Positions 35,624 through 43,919 of a stretch of 64,000 nt of DNA are shown in pieces (positions within the stretch are counted from its first letter, which is position 1; each line of letters starts with the position of its first letter). The position numbers were made by a program, and so were the translations under genes. Source of the DNA: an uncultured Clostridium sp. Lineage in GTDB: Bacteria > Bacillota > Clostridia > TANB77 > CAG-508. Below the pieces are notes generated by a model. The model worked only from the letters and a program-made list of their open reading frames with translations, searched no databases and was not told the DNA's origin. The DNA lies in assembly GCA_900553015.1 (NCBI GenBank), contig USBY01000008.1, positions 1-64,000 on the forward strand, given 5' to 3'.

Positions 35624-35920
35624 ATGAGTTTTACAATTAATATTTATTATACAGGAGAAAACGGAAGTGCAAAAAAATTTGCAAAAGAAATGGTAGAAAA
35701 GGGAGTAGTAGAAAGAGTAAGAGCTGAAAAAGGTAATCAAAAATATGAATATTTCTTCCCAATGGATGATCCAGAAACTGTTTTATTAATAGATAGATGG
35801 GAAAATCAAGAAGCTTTAGATGCACATCATAAATCTCCAATGATGAAAGAAATTGCAGATTTAAGAGATAAATATCATCTTCATATGAGAGTAGAACAAT
35901 TTGTAGAAAGAAAAATATGA
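35624..35920 (+). CDS. Antibiotic biosynthesis monooxygenase-like (ABM) protein
   Basis: 98 residues. Ferredoxin-like ABM fold: FAKEMVEKGVVERVRAEKG, LLIDRWENQEALDAHHKSP. Small cofactor-free quinol oxidases and heme-degrading proteins share this fold. Function likely to modify a quinol-type compound, which suits the redox operon. AAAAGGAGG precedes the ATG. Last gene of the operon. Confidence 0.85.
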   Translation: MSFTINIYYTGENGSAKKFAKEMVEKGVVERVRAEKGNQKYEYFFPMDDPETVLLIDRWENQEALDAHHKSPMMKEIADLRDKYHLHMRVEQFVERKI

Positions 35921-35950
35921 AGAGCTAACTCTAACTGAGTTAGCTCTTCA
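35918..35950. terminator. Terminator of the TetR operon
   Basis: TGAAGAGCTAACTC / GAGTTAGCTCTTCA, a perfect 14-bp stem with loop TAACT. The ABM stop codon lies at its 5' edge. T-tract weak on the plus strand. Confidence 0.7.
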
Positions 35951-35988
35951 ATTTGCAAAAATTCATTGAATCTTTGCCTGTTTTTTTC

Positions 35989-36615
35989 CTATACAAATTC
36001 TTTTTTGGGAAGTATCATATCTGAAGCGTCCCACAGAATAATACAATGTTCGGGATTCAAGTCTATTTCTTTCCCTACATTGAATTGGACTGCTGCTTCT
36101 TCCGGTTCCCAGTATTTCTGCTTCAATATGCAGATTTCATCCCAAGTAGGCCATTTATCTCCTCCAAATATAATTAGTTTATTATCCTTAAAAATGACCT
36201 TTTTTTCTTGAGAATAATATTTTCTTTTAGCATCTGCATATGCTTGTTTAATTCTTTCTACTAATTTCCTTTCAGCTTTTGCATAGACAGCTCTATATCT
36301 CCATAGATGTAAGGAGAATATTTCAATATTTACATATTGTGATTTTGCAGGATGTACCTGCATTGCAACTTCATCTTGTTCCCAAAACAATTCTTTTAAG
36401 CTTACCATTTCTTCATAAGTTGGTAGCCTATGTTTGGGATTGAGCATTACATGCTCAAAATCATCATCTTTAAAGTTGATAGCCGAAATAGTGGCTGTTT
36501 TAGTAATGCTAGGAAGTAAAAATTCGGAACGCTGAGACGATGAAATTCCCATTTCCCGAATAATAGATTCTTCTGAAGTATTGTGTTCTAATTGAATTGT
36601 TCTTAAATCTTTCAT
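35989..36615 (-). CDS. Accessory protein with a duplicated DUF7694-like domain
   Basis: 208 residues. Two related segments: about 73-116 (LPTYEEMVSLKELFW, VAMQVHPAKSQYVN, HLWRY) and about 155-198 (WPTWDEICILKQKYW, AAVQFNVGKEIDLNP, ILWD). This P-T-x-x-E-M-x-x-L-K pattern resembles the DUF7694 domain of phage and mobile-element proteins. Its DNA is visibly richer in G and C than the neighbours, suggesting transfer. It has its own minus-strand promoter near 36672. Function unknown. Confidence 0.6.
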   Translation of the reverse strand: MKDLRTIQLEHNTSEESIIREMGISSSQRSEFLLPSITKTATISAINFKDDDFEHVMLNPKHRLPTYEEMVSLKELFWEQDEVAMQVHPAKSQYVNIEIFSLHLWRYRAVYAKAERKLVERIKQAYADAKRKYYSQEKKVIFKDNKLIIFGGDKWPTWDEICILKQKYWEPEEAAVQFNVGKEIDLNPEHCIILWDASDMILPKKEFV

Positions 36616-36671
36616 TTTGCAAAATCCTTTCTTATTTTTAATATAGGAATATAACGTAACTTCAAGTATAT

Positions 36672-36701
36672 ATTATATCAGGAAAATTGTATTTATGTCA
36701 A
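36672..36701 (-). promoter_or_regulatory. Promoter of the duplicated-domain gene
   Basis: On the minus strand, a perfect TTGACA (36701-36696) is 18 bp before a perfect TATAAT (36677-36672). Confidence 0.8.
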
Positions 36702-36738
36702 CAAAAGCAAATCTATAAAATTCTATCTGATAAAATAT

Positions 36739-36779
36739 TAAAAAAAAGATGGAGCCTAATTTACTTTGAATTAGGCTTT
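36739..36779 (-). terminator. Terminator of the 188-residue membrane protein gene
   Basis: AGCCTAA / TTAGGCT with an 11-base loop; a T-run follows on the minus strand. The gene's stop is at its edge. Confidence 0.7.
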
Positions 36780-37344
36780 ATATACTTTCTACAATTTTTT
36801 TTGCTTCTTCATAACCTTCCAAATCACTTAATTTAAGATTTTCAAAATCAGCATATATCTTATTTTTATAACAATAAATATCTATTGGAATTTTTATAAT
36901 TTTATTAATCGGATAAGATTGAGAATTTAATAATAATGTTAATATTTTATATGCATTATTATCTTTTAATTTATATACATTTATAAATTTTTCTTTATAT
37001 AAAATTGTAATATAATATAGTTTATAACAACTTCTTCCATGGCAACTAAATCCCGTATTAATAACATAACCTGTATTTTTTTTACCAATTTCTTTTAAAT
37101 ATTTATTTTCTTTATTATTTTTTGGTGCAAAGTACATAGTTAATGCCATAATTCCTAAAATAGCGCTGTATGAAAATGCAATAATCAGTGTTAATACGAT
37201 AAAATTCTTATTATTTGCAATTAAAGCTAATATAGTAAAAATAATCATACCAATTAACCAAAGTGCAAATAAAAAATACTTTAATTTTTTATTTGTGAAA
37301 ATATCGTTAGACTCTAATTCTTGTAATTTATATAATTCTTCCAT
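36778..37344 (-). CDS. Two-helix membrane protein of unknown function
   Basis: 188 residues. Two membrane helices (about 27-47 and 51-73) with a short outside loop, then a C-terminal cytoplasmic beta-rich domain of about 110 residues (TGYVINTGFSCHGRSCYKLYY). Overall like DUF3592-type proteins but I am not sure of the family. Start 37344 has GGAG seven bases upstream; a TTG at 37356 overlaps that site. Confidence 0.55.
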   Translation of the reverse strand: MEELYKLQELESNDIFTNKKLKYFLFALWLIGMIIFTILALIANNKNFIVLTLIIAFSYSAILGIMALTMYFAPKNNKENKYLKEIGKKNTGYVINTGFSCHGRSCYKLYYITILYKEKFINVYKLKDNNAYKILTLLLNSQSYPINKIIKIPIDIYCYKNKIYADFENLKLSDLEGYEEAKKIVESI

Positions 37345-37499
37345 ATTTTTCTCCAATTTTTTATTTCCTTTTTATTCATTATAAATCAGTTAAATTAAAA
37401 AATAAAGAAAATAAAAATATATAATCATTCGATTAGTTGTTATCTGGATATTTTTATGTTATCATGATGAATAAGTTGAATAAAAGGAGAGAGCTTTAC

Positions 37500-37981
37500 A
37501 TGATATATGTAGCAAACTATAAATCACCTATTGGAAATCTTTTAATTGCAAGTAAAAATAACAAATTAATAGGTTTATGGATTGAGGGACAAAATATTAC
37601 TTCTCGAATTTTAAAGATGAAGTTCAACAATTAGACAATAATATTTTATTAGATACAAAAAAATGGTTGGATAAATATTTTAATAAAGAAAAGCCCAGTA
37701 TAAATGATTTAGAAATAAATCTTATAGGTAGTAAGTTTAGAAAAGAAGTTTGGAAAATATTATGTACAATTCCGTACGGAAAAGTCATTACATATAATGA
37801 TATTTCTAAACAAATTGCACATAATAGAGGAATAAATAAAATGTCCGCACAAGCAATAGGAGGAGCGGTTGGTCATAATCCAATTTCTATAATTATTCCA
37901 TGTCATAGAGTTGTTGGTTCTAATGGAAATTTAACCGGATATGCCGGAGGAATAGATAAAAATATACTTACTAAAGCATGA
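37500..37981 (+). pseudogene. ogt: Methylated-DNA-protein-cysteine methyltransferase, one-base deletion
   Basis: Repairs O6-methylguanine by taking the methyl onto a Cys. ATG 37500 follows AAAGGAGAG. The first frame (MIYVANYKSPIGNLLIASKNN) runs out at 37634; the rest (about 37595-37981) has the helix-turn-helix and the active site IPCHRVVGSNG in the next frame. Adding one A to the A4 at 37591-37594 rejoins them into a 160-residue protein. Either a sequencing slip or a disabled gene. The tag gene follows. Confidence 0.75.
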
Positions 37982-38029
37982 AGAAGTTGATATGGAAAAT
38001 TTGTTTTTTCCAAGAAAGGGGATTGCTTT

Positions 38030-38578
38030 ATGAATAAAAAAAGATGTAAATGGTGTAATTTAAAAAATGAGTTATATGTAAAATATCATGATGAAGAATG
38101 GTGCAAGCCAAACTTTGATGACAAGTATTTATTTGAAATGTTGATATTAGAATCCTTTCAGGCTGGACTATCTTGGGAATGCATATTAAATAAAAGAAAA
38201 GAATTTGAAAAAGCATATGATAACTTTGATTTAAATAAAGTTTGTAATTATGATAATAAAAAGATAGAAGAATTAATAGAAAATAAAGGAATTGTAAGGA
38301 ACAAATTAAAAATAAATGCTAGTGTGAATAATGCTAAAATATTTAGAAATATAAAAAGAGAATATGGAAGTTTTTATAATTATTTAAAAACATTTACGAA
38401 TGGAGAAATAATCTTTGAAACAGGAAAAACTACTAATGAGCTGTCAGATACAATTTCAAAAGATTTGAAGAAAAGAGGAATGAAGTTTGTAGGAAGTACA
38501 ATTATTTATTCGTACCTACAAGCCATTGGAATTATTGATTCACACGACAAAGAGTGCTATTTATATTCGAAAAATTAA
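38030..38578 (+). CDS. tag: DNA-3-methyladenine glycosylase I
   Basis: Removes 3-methyladenine from DNA. 182 residues. N-terminal RCKWCN and YHDEEWC, the FEMLILESFQAGLSWECIL substrate pocket with the conserved Glu, and the C-terminal MKFVGSTIIYSYLQAIGIIDSHDKEC (cut here). The zinc ligands are present. AAGGGGAT upstream. Intact, in contrast to ogt directly before it and to alkD at 49.1 kb. Confidence 0.92.
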   Translation: MNKKRCKWCNLKNELYVKYHDEEWCKPNFDDKYLFEMLILESFQAGLSWECILNKRKEFEKAYDNFDLNKVCNYDNKKIEELIENKGIVRNKLKINASVNNAKIFRNIKREYGSFYNYLKTFTNGEIIFETGKTTNELSDTISKDLKKRGMKFVGSTIIYSYLQAIGIIDSHDKECYLYSKN

Positions 38579-38613
38579 CATTGATTAATAAAATATTAAA
38601 TTATATAAAGTAA

Positions 38614-38645
38614 AAAAGCCTTACTACATTAATAGTGAGGTTTTA
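38614..38645 (+). terminator. Terminator after tag
   Basis: AAGCCTTACTA / TAGTGAGGTTT, loop CATTAA, then TTATT. Confidence 0.7.
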
Positions 38646-38665
38646 TTAGTTATATTAAAAAAAGC

Positions 38666-38732
38666 TGTAACCTTTTTTAAAAAAATGGAACTATAATAGT
38701 GAAAGTACTTTTACAAGGAGTTTAGATCTAAA
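38666..38732 (+). promoter_or_regulatory. Sigma-module promoter and palindromic leader, copy 2
   Basis: TGTAAC (38666-38671) with T-run, 20-bp gap, TATAAT (38692-38697). GGAG at 38717-38720 and the palindrome TTTAGATCTAAA (38721-38732) touch the TTG start. The last 16 bases before the start are identical to copy 1. Confidence 0.6.
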
Positions 38733-39278
38733 TTGGAAAATGAAACAATAGCATTTTATGAAGAAAAAGGAATATTAAATTTAGAAAAAATAATTAATAA
38801 ATACAATTCTTATATTTATACTATATTACGAAACAGTATATCTAATGAATCAGATATCGAAGAAATGTTATCAGATGTGTTTTTTGTATTCTGGAAAAAC
38901 TATAAAAGATTAGATGATAAGACAGAAATAAAGAAATATTTAGCAGGAATCACAAAAAACTTAATAAAAAAGAAATACAGAAATTCTAATTTGAATATTG
39001 AGAATATTGAATTATATGAAAATAATATATTTGACAATATCAATCTTGAAGAATTAGTTGAAAATAACGAAAAATCTAAAGTGATTTCTTTTACATTAGA
39101 AAATATTAAAAAAACCGATAAAGATGTATTTATAATGTTTTATTATAATCAACAGAAAATTAAGGATATTTCAAAGTTACTAAATATATCAGAAGCAAAA
39201 GTAAAAATAATTTTATATAGAACAAGAAAGTTAATAAAGAAAAATTTAAAAGAAAGAGGGTATAGCTATGGAAAATAA
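38733..39278 (+). CDS. ECF-like RNA polymerase sigma factor (paralogue)
   Basis: 181 residues with region 2 (about 18-85, IEEMLSDVFFVFWKN, YLAGITKNLIKKKYR) and region 4 (about 115-175). Aligns over its whole length with the 6528 gene, including INxYNSYI at the start. Starts at TTG 38733, with GGAG 12 bases upstream. It overlaps its partner by 11 bases. Confidence 0.85.
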   Translation: MENETIAFYEEKGILNLEKIINKYNSYIYTILRNSISNESDIEEMLSDVFFVFWKNYKRLDDKTEIKKYLAGITKNLIKKKYRNSNLNIENIELYENNIFDNINLEELVENNEKSKVISFTLENIKKTDKDVFIMFYYNQQKIKDISKLLNISEAKVKIILYRTRKLIKKNLKERGYSYGK

Positions 39279-39699
39279 TGAATTAAATAGAAAAGTTCTT
39301 GAAAAAGTAAGAAACAGAATAGTTATATCTAATTTGGAAAGTGAGGAGAATATGAAATTAAATAAGAAAAAGCAAATTATATCAATAGCTGCAGTTTTAG
39401 TTGTATTATTTACAGGAAGCTTTATTACTGTAAATGCAGCTACAGATGGAGAATTAGTAGATAAAGTAACAAATACAATTAAAGTTATATTTGTTAAGGA
39501 TGATGGAACGGAAAACGAAGTAAAAGGAACAACATATACTGATTCAAACAATCATACAATAGAAAAATATGAAGTTGAAGATAATAACACTAAACATATA
39601 GTAGAAGTAGATAAAAACAATTTAGATAAAGATAATATGACTATTAATGCAACTATAAATGATGATGAAGCTGGTATTATAATTGATAAGCAAAAATAA
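39268..39699 (+). CDS. Short anti-sigma-like membrane protein
   Basis: 143 residues. N-terminal LEKVRNRIVISNLE matches the same part of the 7057 partner, then one membrane helix (about 33-53) and a short outside domain of about 85 residues. It starts inside the sigma gene (AGAGGG site). The outer part is much smaller than that of the other module, so it may sense something else or interact with a second protein. Confidence 0.65.
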   Translation: MENNELNRKVLEKVRNRIVISNLESEENMKLNKKKQIISIAAVLVVLFTGSFITVNAATDGELVDKVTNTIKVIFVKDDGTENEVKGTTYTDSNNHTIEKYEVEDNNTKHIVEVDKNNLDKDNMTINATINDDEAGIIIDKQK

Positions 39700-39710
39700 A
39701 GAAGATATTA

Positions 39711-39747
39711 AATAAGTGGACATAATAGTAGTCCACTTATTTTTTTG
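39711..39747 (+). terminator. Terminator of the second sigma module
   Basis: AATAAGTGGAC / GTCCACTTATT then a T-run. The T-run also forms the left arm of the palindrome at 39740-39766. Confidence 0.8.
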
Positions 39748-39766
39748 TACTCGCGGTACAAAAAAA
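39740..39766. promoter_or_regulatory. Perfect palindrome with T7/A7 ends before the acyl-CoA synthetase gene
   Basis: TTTTTTTGTAC and GTACAAAAAAA, 11-bp arms, loop TCGCG. It overlaps the terminator T-run. It may be a protein operator for the acyl-CoA synthetase gene, a terminator that works in the opposite direction, or an antiterminator arm. A weak TTGACT -35 follows at 39776. Confidence 0.45.
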
Positions 39767-39850
39767 TAAAAATAATTGACTTGTTTTTAGATTTATATTA
39801 TCCTAATAAAGGCGAAAAAATAGAAAATAAATATGGAGGAAATATAAATT

Positions 39851-41563
39851 ATGAGCAAAGATATTTTAGAAGTAAGAGATTTAAAAGATATGTTAAACAA
39901 AACAAAAAATTTATATGCAGACAGACCATGTTATACAATTAAGACTGAAGAAGGAGAATATAAATCTTATACACATAGTGAAGTAAGAGACATGATTGAT
40001 TACCTTGGTACAGCATTAATTAGTTTAGGTTTAAAAGATAAGAGAATTGCTGTTATAGGAGAAAATAGATATGAATGGGAACTTGCATATTTATCAGTAG
40101 CATGTGGTACAGGTATTGTAGTTCCTTTAGATAAATCATTACCTGCAAATGAATTAGAAGATTTAATAGAAAGATCAGAAGTTGAAGCAATTTTTTATAC
40201 AAAGAAATATCAAGAGACAGTAGAAAAAATAAAATATAATGAAAAAAATAAATTAAAGCACTTAATTTCTATGGATTCAGATATACACAAAGAAGGAATT
40301 TATTCTCAAAAAGAATTAATAGAAAAAGGAAAAGAATTAGTAGAAGCAGGAAATAGAGAATTTATTGATGCAAAAATAGATCCAGAAGTAATGGACATAA
40401 TGTTATTTACATCAGGAACAACATCAAGATCTAAAGTTGTAGCACTATCACATAAAAATTTAGTTTCTAATTTAATGGATTGTGCTCATGTAATAGATTT
40501 AGATTCTACTGATAGAGTATTATCATTTTTACCATTACATCATGTTTTTGAATGTACAGTAGGTATGTTACTTTCATTATATTTAGGAGCAAATAGATTT
40601 TTCTGTACAGGAATGAGACATATAGTAGAAAATTTAAATGAATATAAAATAACATTTACATCTTTTGTACCAGCTATTTATGAAGCAATGCATAAAAATA
40701 TTTTAAAGACTCTTGAAAAACAAGGTAAACTTGAAGCAGTTAGAAAACTTATGGAAGCAAATAAAGATAAAACTATGGCAGAAAAGAAAGAAATATTCCA
40801 AGATATTCATAATATATTTGGTGGAAATATAAAGATGTATATAAGTGGAGCAGCAGCATTAGATAAAGAAGTAGAGGAAGATTTTAGAGCTTGGGGAATT
40901 AATTTATGTCAAGGATATGGATTAACAGAAACATCTCCAGTTATTGGTGTAGAATATAGAGATAACTTTAGAGTTGGTTCAATAGGTCAAGCACTTCCAC
41001 ATATTCAAGCAAGAATAGATGATGCAAATGATGAAGGAATGGGAGAACTTGTTGTAAAAGGACCAAATGTAATGCTTGGATATTACAATGATGAAGAAGC
41101 AACAAAAGAAGTTATGGAAGATGGTTGGTTCCACACAGGTGATTTAGCAAAAATAGATGAAGATGGATATATCTTTATTTGTGGAAGAAAGAAAAGTGTA
41201 ATAGTACTTAAAAATGGTAAAAATATATTCCCAGAAGAAATGGAAGCATTAGTAAATAAAATAGAAGGTGTAAAAGAATCATTTATTTTCGGAAAACAAC
41301 AATCAGATGATAAAGATGATATAAAAATAAATGTAAAAATAATATTTGATAGAGAAGTAATGAAAGAAGCATATAAAGTAGAGACAGATGAAGAAATCTA
41401 TAAAGTTTTAGCAGATAAGATAAAAGAAATAAACCAAATAATGCCAAAATATAAAGCAATAAGAGGAATATTAATTTCAGAAGAACCATTAATAAAAACA
41501 ACAACAAGCAAAATCAAGAGACAAGCAAATCTAGAAGTAATAGAAAAAGAAAGCAGAGATTAG
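39851..41563 (+). CDS. Long-chain acyl-CoA synthetase (AMP-dependent)
   Basis: 570 residues. Activates a fatty acid to acyl-AMP and then acyl-CoA. Signature LFTSGTTSRSKVVALSH (about 187-203), YGLTETSP (about 356-363), the Asp of WFHTGDLAKI and the late Lys in TKTTTSKIKR, which is the catalytic Lys. GGAGG upstream of ATG 39851. It stands alone; with the thioesterase at 0.2 kb it would allow fatty-acid recycling. Confidence 0.92.
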   Translation: MSKDILEVRDLKDMLNKTKNLYADRPCYTIKTEEGEYKSYTHSEVRDMIDYLGTALISLGLKDKRIAVIGENRYEWELAYLSVACGTGIVVPLDKSLPANELEDLIERSEVEAIFYTKKYQETVEKIKYNEKNKLKHLISMDSDIHKEGIYSQKELIEKGKELVEAGNREFIDAKIDPEVMDIMLFTSGTTSRSKVVALSHKNLVSNLMDCAHVIDLDSTDRVLSFLPLHHVFECTVGMLLSLYLGANRFFCTGMRHIVENLNEYKITFTSFVPAIYEAMHKNILKTLEKQGKLEAVRKLMEANKDKTMAEKKEIFQDIHNIFGGNIKMYISGAAALDKEVEEDFRAWGINLCQGYGLTETSPVIGVEYRDNFRVGSIGQALPHIQARIDDANDEGMGELVVKGPNVMLGYYNDEEATKEVMEDGWFHTGDLAKIDEDGYIFICGRKKSVIVLKNGKNIFPEEMEALVNKIEGVKESFIFGKQQSDDKDDIKINVKIIFDREVMKEAYKVETDEEIYKVLADKIKEINQIMPKYKAIRGILISEEPLIKTTTSKIKRQANLEVIEKESRD

Positions 41564-41600
41564 GATAGGGATTTGGGGACGTTCCTTTTTTCCCTATAAT
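41564..41600. repeat. Dispersed palindromic repeat, copy 4 (short)
   Basis: GGGATTTGGGGACGTTCC followed by TTTTTTCCCT, a single half-unit. It starts directly after the stop of the acyl-CoA synthetase. Confidence 0.75.
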
Positions 41601-41611
41601 TATATATTTGT

Positions 41612-41656
41612 AAAAAAAGGTTGATTTAGTAAAAAAGCTAAGTCAATCTTTTTTTG
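41612..41656 (+). terminator. Terminator after the acyl-CoA synthetase
   Basis: AGGTTGATTTAG / CTAAGTCAATCT with G-T pairs, followed by seven Ts. Confidence 0.75.
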
Positions 41657-41748
41657 CGTGTATAAAATTGTAATAAAATGTAATATTAAAAATATGGAAA
41701 ACTAGATTGAATAATGATAAAATACATAAAAAGATAAGGAGATTATTT

Positions 41749-43200
41749 ATGATAGAAAAGCTCAATAATGAATTGATAAATATTATAAATGAAGGTGAAG
41801 GAATAACAACAGAATTTAAAGAAGCTTCTAATAGATTGCCTAGAAATTTGTTTGAGACTGTATGTGCCTTTTTAAATAGAAATGGTGGTAATATTTTTTT
41901 AGGAGTTTCAGATAGTGGAGAAGTAATTGGCGTTAATAAAGAAAAGATTAGCATGATGAAAAAAGATTTTGTCAACTTATGTAATAATCCAGAGAAAATA
42001 GAGCCAACAATATATTTAAATATTAATGATTATGAAATTAATAATAAAGTAATATTACACATATATGTTAACGAAAGTTCAAGCGTTCATAGAACAGCAG
42101 GTAAAGTCTTTGATAGAAATGAGGATGGAGATTATGAAGTAAAACAAGCAGAAAGAATAGCCAACATATATATAAGAAAACAAGAGTTTTATACAGAAAA
42201 TAAAATTTTTCCATATGCAGAAATGGAAGATTTAAGACCAGATTTAATACAAAGGGTAAGACAAATGGCAATAAATCGAAATGGTCAAAATCATATATGG
42301 GCCAATATGTCTGATGAAGAAATGCTTAGAAGTAGTAATTTATTTGCAAAAGACTTTGTAACAGGTAAAAAAGGTTTAACTCTTGCTGCAATTTTATTAT
42401 TTGGAAAAGACGAAACTATTTTATCTGTTCTTCCTCACCATAAAACAGATTGCATATATAGAGTAAAAAATTTGGATAGATATGATGATAGAGATGATGT
42501 TAGAACTAATTTAATTGAAAGTTTTGATAGATTAATGGCATTTGTGGAAAAACATTTAGATGATAAGTTTTATTTAGAAGGAAATCAAAGAATAGATGTT
42601 AGAAATAAAATTGCAAGAGAATTATGTGTAAACATGTTAATACATCGTGAATTTTCTAATCCGTATCCTGCTAAACTTATTATTGAGAAGGATTATTTAA
42701 GGACTGAAAATGCAAATAGAGCAAAAATGATTGGAAAAATAAATGTGGATTTTTATGAGCCATATCCCAAAAATCCTAAAATAGCTAAAATATTTAAAGA
42801 AATAGGATTGGCTGATGAGCTAGGTTCAGGTGTTAGAAATATGTATAAATATACTAAGATTTATTCTGGAGGCTTACCTGACTTAAAAGAAGATGATATT
42901 TTTAGAGCATATATTCCTCTTACAGAGAATGCAAAAGAACATGCTATTGAATATCAAAGTGACCGTGTAAATGACCATGTAAATGACCGTGTAAATGACC
43001 GTGTAAGTGGATATATTGCAGATAAAGAATTAAAAATCATAAGATTAATAGAAGAAAATGCTCGTATAACGCATAATGAAATGGCTAATAAACTAGGAGT
43101 ATCAGAAAAAACAGTAAGAAGAAGTACACAAAAATTAAAAGAAAAAGGTATAATCAGAAGGGTCGGAGCTGATAAAAATGGATTTTGGGAAATAATTTGA
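41749..43200 (+). CDS. AlbA_2/Schlafen-type ATP-binding transcriptional regulator
   Basis: 483 residues. N-terminal AlbA_2 domain (about 10-130; TEFKEA, FLNRNGGNIFLGVSDSG), a middle GHKL-like ATPase-type part (about 230-385, with IHREFSNP and GLADELGSGVRNM), and a C-terminal winged helix (about 425-483; LGVSEKTVRRSTQKLKEKGII, cut here). Between them is a fourfold DRVN-type repeat. The family is often annotated as RecG-like or putative DNA binding. ATG 41749 follows AAGGAGAT. Target unknown. Confidence 0.85.
   Translation: MIEKLNNELINIINEGEGITTEFKEASNRLPRNLFETVCAFLNRNGGNIFLGVSDSGEVIGVNKEKISMMKKDFVNLCNNPEKIEPTIYLNINDYEINNKVILHIYVNESSSVHRTAGKVFDRNEDGDYEVKQAERIANIYIRKQEFYTENKIFPYAEMEDLRPDLIQRVRQMAINRNGQNHIWANMSDEEMLRSSNLFAKDFVTGKKGLTLAAILLFGKDETILSVLPHHKTDCIYRVKNLDRYDDRDDVRTNLIESFDRLMAFVEKHLDDKFYLEGNQRIDVRNKIARELCVNMLIHREFSNPYPAKLIIEKDYLRTENANRAKMIGKINVDFYEPYPKNPKIAKIFKEIGLADELGSGVRNMYKYTKIYSGGLPDLKEDDIFRAYIPLTENAKEHAIEYQSDRVNDHVNDRVNDRVSGYIADKELKIIRLIEENARITHNEMANKLGVSEKTVRRSTQKLKEKGIIRRVGADKNGFWEII
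42961..43008 (+). repeat. Four 12-bp in-frame tandem repeats
   Basis: GACCGTGTAAAT occurs four times with small changes (GACCATGTAAAT, GACCGTGTAAGT), encoding D-R-V-N units between the ATPase part and the winged helix of the AlbA_2 gene. Length changes in steps of 12 would keep the frame. Confidence 0.9.
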
Positions 43201-43271
43201 ATACATTAAATCAAAAAATGAAGCAAGATATACGGAAAATAACGAACTAAAAAAATGAGGGTGAGTATTTA

Positions 43272-43907
43272 ATGGATAATAATGCTAAAATAGTTATATT
43301 TGATTGGGGAGGAGTAATAGAAAGCCATAGAGATGGTGAATATTGCTTAAATACAGCAATAACTAATCTTATAAAACATTTTAATAATAATGTAGATGAA
43401 AGCAATTTAATTGAAAAATATTTTTATGTTACAGCTCGCAAACTTAGGGAGGACTTTAAAGAATATACATGGTTTGACAAAATAAAAAATGAGTTTAATT
43501 TACAATGCGATGAAGAAGAATTCTATGATTTTTATATAAAAGAATTTGATAAAATAGAATATTATAAAGATGTAGTAGATTATGCTCATAGCTTAAAATC
43601 TAAATGTAAAATAGGGATATTATCCAATCTAGGTACAATTGATAAGCAAAGATTAGATAAACAAGTTGATTTAAAACAATTTGATTATGTTTGGCTTTCA
43701 TGTGAACTAAAATACAGTAAACCTAATACAAAAGTCTATGAAATTGTAGAAAATGATTGTAAACTTAATCCTACTAATATTTTATTTATAGATGATGTAC
43801 AAGCAAACTTAGAACCCGCCAAAGAAAAAGGATGGAATATTTGTAATGCATTTGGTTATGAATTAGACAATATACAAAGAAGTGTAGAAGAATTTTTAAG
43901 AAAATAG
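43272..43907 (+). CDS. HAD-superfamily hydrolase
   Basis: 211 residues. Motif I FDWGGVIES, with Asp as nucleophile, motif II LSNLGT, and motif IV FIDDVQANLEPAK. Resembles the haloacid dehalogenase/epoxide hydrolase-like phosphatases. Substrate unknown. The pyrophosphatase-like gene starts 13 bases on. Confidence 0.85.
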   Translation: MDNNAKIVIFDWGGVIESHRDGEYCLNTAITNLIKHFNNNVDESNLIEKYFYVTARKLREDFKEYTWFDKIKNEFNLQCDEEEFYDFYIKEFDKIEYYKDVVDYAHSLKSKCKIGILSNLGTIDKQRLDKQVDLKQFDYVWLSCELKYSKPNTKVYEIVENDCKLNPTNILFIDDVQANLEPAKEKGWNICNAFGYELDNIQRSVEEFLRK

Positions 43908-43919
43908 GAGGGAATTAAA

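Noticed and set aside
39745..39942. Short frame before and into the acyl-CoA synthetase
   Set aside because: It overlaps the real ATG at 39851 in another frame and has no ribosome binding site.
42961..43008. CRISPR-like tandem repeat
   Set aside because: The units are 12 bp with no spacers, lie inside a gene and keep the frame; this is a protein repeat.
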